Source: Shimia_B sp039198835 (GTDB lineage: Bacteria > Pseudomonadota > Alphaproteobacteria > Rhodobacterales > Rhodobacteraceae). Taken from it: 11,735 nucleotides of DNA. This document shows positions 1-6,554 of this stretch, one piece after another (positions within the stretch are counted from its first letter, which is position 1; each line of letters opens with the position of its first letter). Location: contig JBCCTH010000086.1 in NCBI GenBank assembly GCA_039198835.1, positions 1 to 11,735 on the forward strand, in the 5' to 3' direction. The position numbers and the translations under genes were made by a program. The notes below the pieces were generated by a model that made no database searches, had not been told where the DNA came from, and worked only from the letters and a program-made list of their open reading frames with translations.

Positions 1-103
1 GGGCAATACCCACTGTATTCCCCGTGCGCTCAAGGGGCCACCCTTGAGCAAGCGATACCATCCAGCGGCGTGCGACCTCCTCCCTTAGTGCGCTGCTGGA
101 TGG
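1..103 (+). other. Run of three hairpins, possible unassigned structured RNA
   Basis: No gene is recognisable in positions 1-197. Three successive inverted repeats fill the first 103 bases. Positions 1-9 pair with 15-23 (8 pairs, one C-C mismatch). Positions 28-36 pair with 41-49 (9 perfect pairs, loop GCCA). Positions 58-70 pair with 91-103 (13 pairs, one of them G-U when read as plus-strand RNA; the minus strand would have an A-C mismatch there). The loop segment TGCGA at 71-75 is also complementary to TCGCA at 108-112, so a pseudoknot is conceivable, although the 4-nt connector is short for a 13-bp stem. No U-run follows any hairpin, so they do not look like simple terminators. I compared from memory with 6S, SRP, tmRNA and RNase P RNA and could not assign it. 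The window edge may cut the element. Confidence 0.35.
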
Positions 104-197
104 AACCTCGCACAAGGCACCATCCACATCGCATCACAGACCGCAGCCGTCCTCATGTCGCGGCTTGACGCGTTTGGGATCATGTCATCAGGGGGTT

Positions 198-273
<76 letters not shown>

Positions 274-286
274 GATACCGAACGCG

Positions 287-315
287 GGTGTAGTGGCGCG
301 CGCTTGGAGGTTCAA
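287..315 (-). promoter_or_regulatory. Probable sigma-70 promoter of tRNA-Ala
   Basis: On the minus strand, TTGAAC (310-315) is separated by 17 bases from TACACC (287-292). The -10 is followed by a GC-rich CGCG discriminator and the mature tRNA begins 13 nt further on. This arrangement fits stable-RNA promoters and leaves room for a short 5' leader removed by RNase P. The -10 is a poor match to TATAAT, so the call rests on spacing and position. Confidence 0.45.
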
Positions 316-341
316 GAAAATTCGGTGTCGGTTGGCGACGA

Positions 342-683
342 TTAGTCGTCGCCATCCTCGGCGGGAACATCGGCAAGCTCATCAAGCGAAACGTTTTCCG
401 TTTCGTCGTCATCGTCGAGCACATCATCGCCAAGGTCGACATCGACGTCCGAGTCTTCGTCCTCGTCATCGAGCACCAGTTCTTCCTCTTCGGAGGCCTG
501 CGATGCTTTGAGCTTCTTGGTTTGCGCATCCTCGGCATCGGCGACCATCGTTCTGCCTTTGCCGGTATCCACGGTCACAGTTTCCCCTGTGTAAGGGCTT
601 ACAATCGGGTCGCGGTTGAGATCGTAAAAGCGCTTCCCGGTGGTGGGGCAAAGGCGCTTTACGCCCCATTCTTCCTTGGGCAT
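342..683 (-). CDS. FYDLN acidic-domain protein (TIGR02300-type)
   Basis: This is a 113-aa protein of the alphaproteobacterial FYDLN_acid family, whose function is not established. Residues 1-35 form the conserved head, with GKRFYDLNRDPIVSPYTG at 16-33. Residues from about 63 to the end are almost entirely Asp/Glu with small residues, a highly acidic, probably disordered tail. Many family members carry a CxxC/CxxC zinc ribbon around FYDLN. Here only Cys12 remains, with Thr15, Ser29 and Thr32 at the other positions. The ATG at 683 starts exactly at the conserved MPKEEWG head, with a GAAAGGGA purine stretch upstream; the in-frame extension upstream is not supported. It is transcribed divergently from the metallopeptidase at 844 and lies upstream of tRNA-Ala. 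Family assignment is firm; the role is unknown. Confidence 0.9.
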   Translation of the reverse strand: MPKEEWGVKRLCPTTGKRFYDLNRDPIVSPYTGETVTVDTGKGRTMVADAEDAQTKKLKASQASEEEELVLDDEDEDSDVDVDLGDDVLDDDDETENVSLDELADVPAEDGDD

Positions 684-843
684 GGACGGATTTCCCTTTC
701 CGTGAACGGTGGGGTTTCGAATTTGGGCCTGCTGCCATAGCGTCTTGAGCAAGTCAAACCGTGGCGTCAGACCTCGGGGCATATGGAGCAGAGGCCGTGG
801 TGATGCAAGGGGGTTGCAAAGCCGCCACCGAGGGAAGCGACGA

Positions 844-1539
844 TTGGGCGAGTTGCACATTCTAGAGGGTGACCCGGAGATCGAGCTCCATGTTCGACGC
901 CACGCGCGCGCGCGGCGGATCACGCTGCGTGTCTCCGCCTTCGATGGCAAGGTGTCGTTGACCTTGCCACCAACCACCAAGGCGCGCGACGCGTTGGCCT
1001 TTGCCCGCGCCAAAAGGGCCTGGATCGAGCTGCAATTAAAGAATGTGGACGCGCCGGGCGCGCTTGCGATCGGTGCGTCTGTGCCTGTCGAAGGGCGCGC
1101 GCTGACACTTGTGGCGGGCGCGGGGCGGCGCGCGCGGATCGAGGGCGCGCATCTTGTCATTCCCGCTCGCCATGCCGCGGCACCGGCCCCTGCTGTCAAA
1201 GCATTTCTCAAGCTCCTGGCGCGCGACAGGCTGGCGGCGGCTTCAGATCATTTCAGCGGGCGCCTTGGCATACCCTACGCGCGCATGACCCTGCGCGATA
1301 CGCGCTCGCGCTGGGGATCATGTTCTTCCAATGGCGCGCTGATGTATTCGTGGCGCTTGGTTATGGCCCCGCCGGAGGTCTTGGCATACGTGGCTGCCCA
1401 TGAAGTGGCGCATCTTGCCCAGATGAACCATTCGGCGGCCTTTTGGGCGCAGCTCGAACGCCTCATGCCTGACTACCGAAACCACAAAGACTGGCTGAGG
1501 CATCATGGCGCGGCGCTTCAGAGGATTGTGCTGGACTAG
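844..1539 (+). CDS. YgjP-like (M48/DUF45) zinc metallopeptidase
   Basis: This 231-aa protein is probably cytoplasmic and belongs to the YgjP/WLM-related metal-dependent hydrolases. The N-terminal part (about 18-35) has the family's basic RRHARARRITLRVS strand. The motif TRSRWGSCSSNG precedes a long helix carrying HEVAH at 186-190, followed by the conserved MNHSAAFWAQLE segment, where the His after MN is the likely third zinc ligand. A second Glu/Asp-rich stretch ends in PDYRNHKDWLR. I prefer the TTG at 844: AGGGA at 831-835 lies 8 nt upstream and the product then begins just before the conserved ILEGDPEIEL segment. Codons from 709 are also open but give an atypical Cys/Trp/Arg-rich extension. 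The gntR-type gene follows after 27 nt on the same strand, possibly as an operon. Substrate unknown. Confidence 0.88.
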   Translation: MGELHILEGDPEIELHVRRHARARRITLRVSAFDGKVSLTLPPTTKARDALAFARAKRAWIELQLKNVDAPGALAIGASVPVEGRALTLVAGAGRRARIEGAHLVIPARHAAAPAPAVKAFLKLLARDRLAAASDHFSGRLGIPYARMTLRDTRSRWGSCSSNGALMYSWRLVMAPPEVLAYVAAHEVAHLAQMNHSAAFWAQLERLMPDYRNHKDWLRHHGAALQRIVLD

Positions 1540-1559
1540 CGAAATTCGCTGTGATCACA
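1538..1559 (+). promoter_or_regulatory. Tandem palindromes, candidate operator for the GntR regulator
   Basis: Two adjoining perfect palindromes occupy the short gap between the metallopeptidase stop and the regulator start: AGCGAA-A-TTCGCT (1538-1550) and TGTGATCACA (1550-1559). GntR-family dimers bind short palindromes, often in their own promoter, so autoregulation is an inference from position. No convincing -35/-10 pair is visible beside them. Confidence 0.35.
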
Positions 1560-1566
1560 ATTTGCA

Positions 1567-2217
1567 ATGCTAATGACCAATCGCGCCGAGACGGGCGGTA
1601 GCGCCGCCCATGACAAACTCTATCGGACCTTGCGCGCCAAGATCATGCACGGTGAATATCTGCCGGGCCAGCCACTCACGCTCAGGGGCGTGGCCAAGGA
1701 GTTTGGCATGTCCATGACGCCCGCGCGCGAGGCGTTCCGCCGATTGACCGCCGAAGGCGCGCTTTCGCTTTCCGCCTCTGGCCGCGTTTCGACGCCGGAA
1801 CTTTCAAACGAGCGCATCGAAGAGCTCGCATCGCTCAGGGCGCTCCTTGAAACCGAACTGTCGTCGCGCGCCCTACCACGGGCGCATATCGCGCTTTTGG
1901 AGCGGCTTCAGACCATCAATAATGCCGTGGGAGACGCTGTCGAGCGCAAGGATGTCGTCGCCTATATACGCACCAATCTCGAGTTTCACAGAACGCTCTA
2001 CTTGCGCGCCCAAGCGCCCGCGATGCTTGCCATGGCAGAGACCGTCTGGCTTCAATTAGGGCCGACGATGCGCGCGCTTTATGGGAAACTCAGGCGCACG
2101 GAGGGGCCCGTGCAGCACAAGATGATCCTGGCCGCCTTGAAGGCCGGGGATGAGCCCGGCCTCCGCCTCGCGGTTCGCGCCGATGTCACGCAAGGTCTGC
2201 GCATGCTGGCGGCCTAA
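1567..2217 (+). CDS. GntR-family transcriptional regulator, FCD (FadR-like) subfamily
   Basis: This 216-aa one-component regulator has an N-terminal winged helix-turn-helix at about residues 15-75 (LTLRGVAKEFGMSMTPAREA at 37-56, RRLTAEGAL in the recognition region). A helical FCD ligand-binding domain follows, from about 84 to 212. In FCD domains an Asp and three His usually bind a metal. Here the first position is Asn137, His141 and His184 are present, and the last His position appears to be Asp206. Metal binding may therefore be altered, as in metal-independent FadR-type members. Two starts, 1567 and 1573, are possible; neither has a clear Shine-Dalgarno site. It follows the metallopeptidase by 27 nt and converges on lpdA 18 nt downstream. 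The effector and targets cannot be read from the sequence. Confidence 0.92.
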   Translation: MLMTNRAETGGSAAHDKLYRTLRAKIMHGEYLPGQPLTLRGVAKEFGMSMTPAREAFRRLTAEGALSLSASGRVSTPELSNERIEELASLRALLETELSSRALPRAHIALLERLQTINNAVGDAVERKDVVAYIRTNLEFHRTLYLRAQAPAMLAMAETVWLQLGPTMRALYGKLRRTEGPVQHKMILAALKAGDEPGLRLAVRADVTQGLRMLAA

Positions 2218-2239
2218 GCAGCAGCGAGGCTGCCTTTAG
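2214..2239. terminator. Possible bidirectional terminator between gntR-type gene and lpdA
   Basis: The two convergent genes leave only 18 nt. The segment folds with CTAA (2214-2217) against TTAG (2236-2239) and GCAGC (2221-2225) against GCTGC (2229-2233), with an internal loop between. The hairpin overlaps both stop codons. The adjoining T/A runs are only three bases long, so it would be a weak intrinsic terminator. Confidence 0.3.
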
Positions 2240-3624
2240 CTATGGATCGGGCCATCCCCGCAGGCCAGAGCCGCTTCGCGCACGGCCTCTGAATAGGTCG
2301 GGTGGGCATGGCATGTTCGCGCCAGATCCTCGGCGGCGGCGCCAAATTCCATCGCGACACAAATCTCATGGATGAGATCGCCCGCCATCGGCCCGATGAT
2401 ATGCGCACCGAGGATCCTGTCTGTCGTGGCATCCGCGAGGATCTTCACAAAGCCGTCCGCCGCAAAGTTGGCTTTCGCGCGCCCGTTGCCCATGAAGGAG
2501 AATTTACCCGCCTTATAAGCATGGCCCGCCGCCTTCAGGCTGTCTTCAGTCTCGCCCACATTGGCAACCTCGGGATGGGTATAGATGACGCCGGGAATGA
2601 CGCCGTAATTCACATGCCCGGCTTGGCCCGCAATCGTTTCAGCCGCGGCCATGCCTTCATCCTCGGCCTTATGCGCCAGCATCGGCCCGGCGATCGCATC
2701 GCCAATGGCATAGATGCCGGGGATGTTCGTGTGCCAATGCGCATCGGTTTTTATCTGGCCGCGCTCGCTCATCTCAACCCCGAGCGCGTCGAGCCCGAGA
2801 CCATCCGTGTAGGGCTTTCGCCCAGTCGAGACCAAAACGACATCAGCATCGATAACATGCTCACTGTCGTCTTTCAGGAGCTTGTAGGTCACCTTTGCCT
2901 TGCTCTTGGTGGCCTCCACGCCCTGAACGGCCGCGCCCAATGTGAAGCTCAGCCCCTGCTTGGTCAGAAGTTTCTGAAATGTCCGGCTGACTTCGGCGTC
3001 CATGCCTGGCGTGATATGATCCAGGAACTCGACAACATGGACCTCGGTCCCGAGCCGCGTATAGACCGACCCGAGTTCAAGCCCGATGACACCCGCTCCG
3101 ATCACCACCATCTTCTTGGGGATCTTGCCCAGTTCAAGCGCGCCGGTTGACGTCACCACCACCTTTTCGTCAATCTCGATGCCCGGCAGCGAAGATGGCT
3201 CAGAGCCGCTGGCAATAACGATGTTTTTCGCCTCATGCGTTTCGTCGCCAACTTTCACTTTGCCGGCTTCGGGGATCGAGCCCCAGCCCTTGAGCCAATC
3301 GATCTTGTTCTTTTTGAAGAGGAACTCGATGCCTTGCGTGTTCTGCCCGATCACCTTGTCTTTGTACGCAAGCATCTGCTTCCAGTCGACGGAAGGGCTT
3401 TTGCCCTTCAGACCCATCTCGGCGAAGTTATGCTCCGCTTCATGGAGCTGATGGCTTGCATGCAAGAGCGCCTTGGAAGGGATACAGCCCACATTCAGGC
3501 AGGTCCCGCCGAGTGTTTCGCGGCCTTCGACACAGGCTGTCTTAAGCCCGAGCTGCGCGCAGCGGATCGCGCAAACATAGCCCCCCGGGCCGGAGCCGAT
3601 TACGATTACGTCATAAGAGGCCAT
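2236..3624 (-). CDS. lpdA: Dihydrolipoyl dehydrogenase (E3), class I flavoprotein oxidoreductase
   Basis: This 462-aa FAD enzyme re-oxidises dihydrolipoamide on E2 subunits with NAD+ and serves the 2-oxoglutarate dehydrogenase complex. The FAD Rossmann motif GSGPGG is at 10-15 and the redox disulfide GGTCLNVGC is at 39-47 (Cys42, Cys47). The NAD-binding GAGVIG motif is at 176-181. The C-terminal dimerisation domain has the His-Glu pair in HPTYSE (His441, Glu446). The length is typical of the family. AAAGGA lies at a good distance before the ATG. It is the last gene of the minus-strand run 147-aa protein, MAPEG, lpdA. sucA and sucB lie on the same strand but about 3.5 kb away, so it may use a separate transcript. 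A second lpd for pyruvate dehydrogenase probably exists elsewhere, as is common in these bacteria. Confidence 0.97.
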   Translation of the reverse strand: MASYDVIVIGSGPGGYVCAIRCAQLGLKTACVEGRETLGGTCLNVGCIPSKALLHASHQLHEAEHNFAEMGLKGKSPSVDWKQMLAYKDKVIGQNTQGIEFLFKKNKIDWLKGWGSIPEAGKVKVGDETHEAKNIVIASGSEPSSLPGIEIDEKVVVTSTGALELGKIPKKMVVIGAGVIGLELGSVYTRLGTEVHVVEFLDHITPGMDAEVSRTFQKLLTKQGLSFTLGAAVQGVEATKSKAKVTYKLLKDDSEHVIDADVVLVSTGRKPYTDGLGLDALGVEMSERGQIKTDAHWHTNIPGIYAIGDAIAGPMLAHKAEDEGMAAAETIAGQAGHVNYGVIPGVIYTHPEVANVGETEDSLKAAGHAYKAGKFSFMGNGRAKANFAADGFVKILADATTDRILGAHIIGPMAGDLIHEICVAMEFGAAAEDLARTCHAHPTYSEAVREAALACGDGPIHS

Positions 3625-3718
3625 GGGTTGTCGTCCTTTCAGTCTTTTTGAGCGGTGAGCCGGTCGCGCCGCAGGGCGCGCCTTCGTGCCTGCTCGGCAG
3701 TATTCGGGAAAAGCAAAA

Positions 3719-4129
3719 TCATATTAGCGCGGCCAAGAGCATGAGGCCTGTGGCCGCAAATCCGACGAACCAGATCAACGAGCGCCAAGGGGCCCAGCCA
3801 AAATAGTAAGCGGGGATATAGAGCGCGCGCGCCGCGAGATAGCTCCAGGCGCAGAGCGCGGTGAACGGGCTCGATTTTTGCCCGAGCGACACCACCACGC
3901 ATGCGATCGTGAAGAGGATCAGCCCTTCGAAATGATTGTTCATCGCCCGTAAGAGCCGGGCGGTTTTCACGCTCAGCTGGTCCTCAAGGCTGCCCCCCAG
4001 GCGCGCTTTATCGCGAGGCGATGCGGTTTTGCCCGGACCCAGTTCATAGTTGGCCGGAACGGCCATCAACGCGAATTGCAACATCTGCAAAAGCCCGGCG
4101 AGGGCGAGCACAGTGAGCTCGGGGGTCAT
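3719..4129 (-). CDS. MAPEG-family integral membrane protein
   Basis: This 136-aa four-helix membrane protein belongs to the MAPEG family (membrane-associated eicosanoid/glutathione metabolism). Bacterial members of this type have no proven substrate. Predicted helices by eye are at about 3-25, 67-86, 88-110 and 114-135. The family signature is the segment TARLLRAMNNHFEGLILF at about 56-73, where the Arg-Ala-x-Asn-His-x-Glu pattern is typical. The ATG at 4129 is supported by a perfect AGGAGG at 4139-4144, 9 nt upstream. Its start lies inside the 3' part of the upstream 147-aa gene (86-nt overlap in another frame). lpdA starts 94 nt downstream on the same strand. MAPEG genes next to lpdA are, to my knowledge, common in Rhodobacterales. 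Confidence 0.88.
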   Translation of the reverse strand: MTPELTVLALAGLLQMLQFALMAVPANYELGPGKTASPRDKARLGGSLEDQLSVKTARLLRAMNNHFEGLILFTIACVVVSLGQKSSPFTALCAWSYLAARALYIPAYYFGWAPWRSLIWFVGFAATGLMLLAALI

Positions 4130-4487
4130 GCGCGCGCGCCTCCTCGATGTATCTTTGCCATAGCTTCCCGATGAGTGAGGCCAGAACGACGAAAGCGAAA
4201 ATGGCCATGATCAGATGCGGAAGGTTGCTCAGCGTATAGCCGCCCGCCACCCCTTTGATGAGCGCGAAAACCTCGTATCCCGCCAAGGGCACGGCGGTAT
4301 AGACGAAATGCAGCTTGAGGCCGAGAAGCATGACCCCCAAGAGCGCGCATTTCCCGATCGCAGCCTCGGGTGACATCGCGAAGAGAGGCGCAAGGCCGGG
4401 CGTCACATAGGGCAGCGCAAGAAAAAGAAGCAGCGCTATGGCATAGGTCAACAGCTGACCAACAACAGCTTGGCTCATAAGTTGCAT
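4044..4487 (-). CDS. Small membrane protein of unknown function
   Basis: I do not recognise this 147-aa product. Three hydrophobic stretches are visible at about residues 8-30, 43-63 (possibly running on to about 77) and 88-109. They are followed by WQRYIEEARA and an Arg-rich hydrophilic tail of about 30 residues. That tail is encoded by DNA that also encodes the start and first helix of the MAPEG protein in another frame. The ATG at 4487 has GGAG about 10 nt upstream; a second ATG lies three codons in. The tail may be a late extension past an ancestral stop codon or the result of a frame change in the GC-repeat tract (GCGCGCGCG) just before the MAPEG ATG. It heads the minus-strand run that continues into MAPEG and lpdA. 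Confidence 0.65.
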   Translation of the reverse strand: MQLMSQAVVGQLLTYAIALLLFLALPYVTPGLAPLFAMSPEAAIGKCALLGVMLLGLKLHFVYTAVPLAGYEVFALIKGVAGGYTLSNLPHLIMAIFAFVVLASLIGKLWQRYIEEARAHDPRAHCARPRRAFADVAIRVDGRSGQL

Positions 4488-4856
4488 GGTTCAAACACTC
4501 CAACCGTGCGTTGGGGGGAACCTGCTGTGGGTTGGGTGCGGACCGGCCTGAACAGGGCATGATGTATACTTTCGCATACCTTAGTCGCGCCTCGCAAACA
4601 AATGCAGATTTGAGGAGCGCCCTGTGACATATCGGTCGTCGCGCACCGGTAACCGACGCGCTTGACCTGTCTGGCGGCTGTTCTCGCTTGTCGCAGGGGG
4701 CGGGCGGACCCCCGCGTCATCATGGCGGCGTGTCGTCCGGTTCTGCTGAATGGCCCGGGGCAGCTTTCTCTGTCATAAACTGACGAGAAACAAACGCCGC
4801 TCTTTTCGCCATAGGCGCATCAAAAGATCAGGAAAGCGCGGGTAGGGAGGGCATCC
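4488..4856. other. Divergent intergenic region of 369 nt without a convincing gene
   Basis: This region separates two divergently transcribed membrane-protein genes and should hold both promoters. On the minus strand, TTGTTT (4596-4601) and TATGCG (4573-4578) are 17 nt apart, a weak candidate for the 147-aa gene. The imperfect palindrome GTATACTTTCGCATAC at 4564-4579 overlaps that -10 and could be an operator. GGGGG (4696-4700) faces CCCCC (4709-4713) as a small hairpin. TTGACC at 4662-4667 has no matching -10 at 16-18 nt. The open frames across it have no family resemblance and look spurious. Confidence 0.4.
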
Positions 4857-5429
4857 ATGGTGCAAGTGCTGCTTTGGCTCGCGGCCTGTGTCTTTATGAC
4901 AATCCTCACCATCTTGGGCCATGAAGTTGCCCACTATTTTGGTGCTCTGTCGAGTGGTGCCGAAGGTCTCAAGCTGCATTGGGCAGATATTTCATTCGAT
5001 GAGGCCAGCCTGGGCAGCGTCGGCACCGCCATAACTTGGCTTGCAGGGCCCATGTTTACCCACTTATTGATTCTGTGGGTCCTGTTGAGCCGAACATCAA
5101 ACATCTGGCTTTTGGCGCTGGGGCTTGGGGCCAGCAGCCGCAACCTTGTGCTGATCCCTTTCACGATGAAATTCCTGCTGCAACGAGATGTGTCCACCTT
5201 CACCAATGATGAGGTGACAGCCGCCCAGGCCTTGGAGATTTCCCCGCTATATTTCGCAGTGATAGCCGTTCTTTTGGGAATTCTCGGTACCGTCATTTTC
5301 CTGATGCGCGCGCATCGCTCGGTGCCGTTCGTTCTTCCGATCTCACTTTTTGTCGGCACGATCCTTGGCATCGTAATCTGGGGCCTCGTCGGGCCAATCA
5401 TATTGCCCGGTGGCAAGGGGATCGCTTGA
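4857..5429 (+). CDS. Membrane protein with HExxH, M50 (site-2 protease)-like
   Basis: This 190-aa integral membrane protein has about five or six hydrophobic segments. The first, residues 4-31, contains GHEVAH at 21-26, an intramembrane HExxH as in M50 zinc metalloproteases. A second segment begins with TWLAGP at 60-65, resembling the conserved turn found after the active site in M50 proteins. A third metal ligand is not certain; Asp118 in FTNDEVTAA is my best candidate. Later helices lie at about 132-150 and 158-180. The ATG at 4857 follows GGAGG (4846-4850) with ideal spacing. It is the only plus-strand gene between 2217 and the window end and is convergent with the 163-aa gene. Its small size leaves no PDZ or CBS domain. 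Activity and substrate are unknown; a non-catalytic relative is possible. Confidence 0.75.
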   Translation: MVQVLLWLAACVFMTILTILGHEVAHYFGALSSGAEGLKLHWADISFDEASLGSVGTAITWLAGPMFTHLLILWVLLSRTSNIWLLALGLGASSRNLVLIPFTMKFLLQRDVSTFTNDEVTAAQALEISPLYFAVIAVLLGILGTVIFLMRAHRSVPFVLPISLFVGTILGIVIWGLVGPIILPGGKGIA

Positions 5430-5437
5430 GCGGGTCA

Positions 5438-5463
5438 ATCGCTGCGCTCTGCGCAAGAGCGAT
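5438..5463. terminator. Hairpin between convergent genes, possible weak terminator
   Basis: ATCGCT (5438-5443) pairs with AGCGAT (5458-5463), with GCGC/GCGC able to pair inside. It lies 8 nt past the stop of the M50-like gene in the 90-nt gap to the convergent 163-aa gene. No T-run follows on either strand, so function as an intrinsic terminator is doubtful. Confidence 0.25.
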
Positions 5464-5519
5464 GGGCCACAGGCGCGTGACAGTCGCCATGTCAAGCAGG
5501 GGCGGGCATCGGGCGCGCG

Positions 5520-6011
5520 CTACGATTTGGGAGCGAACGCAGCTGATCTCGCGTCCGTCTCACGCCAGATTTTCCGTGCCCGGCGCTGGGCTTTGATGAG
5601 CGGAAAGAGAAGCACGCCCGCCGCTAGGAGAAGCCAGACCGCCGCGCGCGTTTCGAGGCTCAGGGCCGGCGGGAGCGCGATCATCACGAGCATCGCGCCT
5701 GAATAAAGCGCGGCCCAGCGCGCGAAGGCGGGCAGGTTGCGCGGGAAGGCGTTGCGCGGGGAAAAGGCGATAAAATAGCGCCGCATGGCCGGCGACGTGT
5801 AGCCAAGGCCCGCGAGAGCCAGGGCTGCGGGTAAGAGCGCGTAAGCGCTCAGAAAGCAGAGATAGAGGAAGAAAGCCGCCACAGGCGTTACACAGCAAGC
5901 AATGAGCAGCCGCCCTGGATCAGCCGCCATCTCTTGCGTCAGGGCTGTCTTTGCCCCGGTGAGGCCCAAGGCCTCTGCGCGCGCTCGTGCCTCTTTTGCG
6001 CTGGCTGGCAT
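5520..6011 (-). CDS. Hypothetical membrane protein, 163 aa
   Basis: I do not recognise a family. The N-terminus (1-33) is hydrophilic and Ala/Arg/Glu-rich. Residues about 34-70 are strongly hydrophobic, enough for two helices. A basic stretch containing RRYFIAFSPRNAFPRN follows, then two more hydrophobic segments at about 96-113 and 120-140, and a basic C-terminal tail (KAQRRARKIWRETDAR). This suggests a four-helix inner-membrane protein with cytoplasmic termini. The ATG at 6011 has GAGGGGG just upstream and lies only 9 nt after the stop of the UDG-like gene, so the two are probably co-transcribed. It could act with that protein or simply be an unrelated passenger. Confidence 0.65.
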   Translation of the reverse strand: MPASAKEARARAEALGLTGAKTALTQEMAADPGRLLIACCVTPVAAFFLYLCFLSAYALLPAALALAGLGYTSPAMRRYFIAFSPRNAFPRNLPAFARWAALYSGAMLVMIALPPALSLETRAAVWLLLAAGVLLFPLIKAQRRARKIWRETDARSAAFAPKS

Positions 6012-6020
6012 CTTTCCCCC

Positions 6021-6554
6021 TCATGCTTGCCGGAGCGCCTCCGCGATCATCTCCGCCCTGGCGTCGAAAGATAGCCCGCGAGCGGAAGGGTGACATGTCT
6101 CGATATGGGGAATGCCGAAGTGCCTGAGCGTCCGCGCCGCATCCGTTCCTGCCGCGACGGGACGGCGGCCGTTGAGCTCGAGCCTCGTCACATGCTGAAA
6201 GCTCGCCCGCGCATGGGCGGCGGGCAGCGGGTGCGAGCGGCGCGGGGGGAGGAGGCAGAATATGGGGGCGATGTAGATGTCGCCGCGTTTAAGGCCGATG
6301 AGCGCGAGCGCTTTGTCGAGGACACGGTTGAAGGGGATCTGCGGCAGGTATCCCGTGCGGCTGAGCTCCTCCCGGTTCGCCCGCGCGGAGGGCGCGTCGA
6401 GCCAGTCCTTCGACATCAGCATCGGCCCATCCGGATTGCCAGAGGTGAGCTGGATCGGAGAGACATAGTCGCCATCGAACCCCGCCTCTGCGAGGGTTGT
6501 GTAGCCGGGCAGCCGGAAGGCGCGGCGGGCAGTGATGGCGAGGGAGAGGTTCAC
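6021..6554 (-). CDS. Uracil-DNA glycosylase superfamily-like protein
   Basis: The overall pattern matches the uracil-DNA glycosylase fold, although motifs deviate. Counting from the GTG at 6554 (177 aa), the strand PMLMSKDWLD at 44-53 sits where family members carry a QDWGD-like or GExPG motif. IPFNRVLDKALALIGL follows, equivalent to the PFxGxxGxxLD helix. Next comes a strand and turn (GDIYIAPIFCLLPP), and then CHPSARG with His155-Pro156-Ser157 as the second active-site motif. The conserved-looking N-terminus includes LAEAGFDGDYVSPIQLTSG. The GTG start forms a GTGA overlap with the stop of the upstream GIY-YIG-like gene, typical of translational coupling. A TTG at 6581 is the alternative. Possible roles are base-excision repair or a nucleotide-binding relative that has lost glycosylase activity. 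This assignment is from memory of motifs. Confidence 0.62.
   Translation of the reverse strand: MNLSLAITARRAFRLPGYTTLAEAGFDGDYVSPIQLTSGNPDGPMLMSKDWLDAPSARANREELSRTGYLPQIPFNRVLDKALALIGLKRGDIYIAPIFCLLPPRRSHPLPAAHARASFQHVTRLELNGRRPVAAGTDAARTLRHFGIPHIETCHPSARGLSFDARAEMIAEALRQA

Noticed and set aside
684..1211. Long in-frame extension upstream of the FYDLN gene on the minus strand
   Set aside because: It is antisense to the metallopeptidase, has no family resemblance, and the conserved protein head starts exactly at the ATG at 683.
2302..3651. Plus-strand open frames across lpdA
   Set aside because: They are antisense shadows of a complete dihydrolipoyl dehydrogenase.
3665..3680. GC-rich hairpin (CGCGCC/GGCGCG) between MAPEG and lpdA
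   Set aside because: Neither strand has a T-run after it, so it is not a convincing terminator; it may be no more than GC-rich chance pairing.
4126..4723. Open minus-strand frames across 4126-4560 and 4475-4723
   Set aside because: The products are Cys/Arg/Ser-rich with no hydrophobic or domain pattern and overlap a better-supported gene or intergenic sequence.
5410..5706. Plus-strand open frame overlapping the end of the M50-like gene
   Set aside because: It is antisense to the 163-aa gene, has no ribosome binding site, and its composition is arginine-rich.
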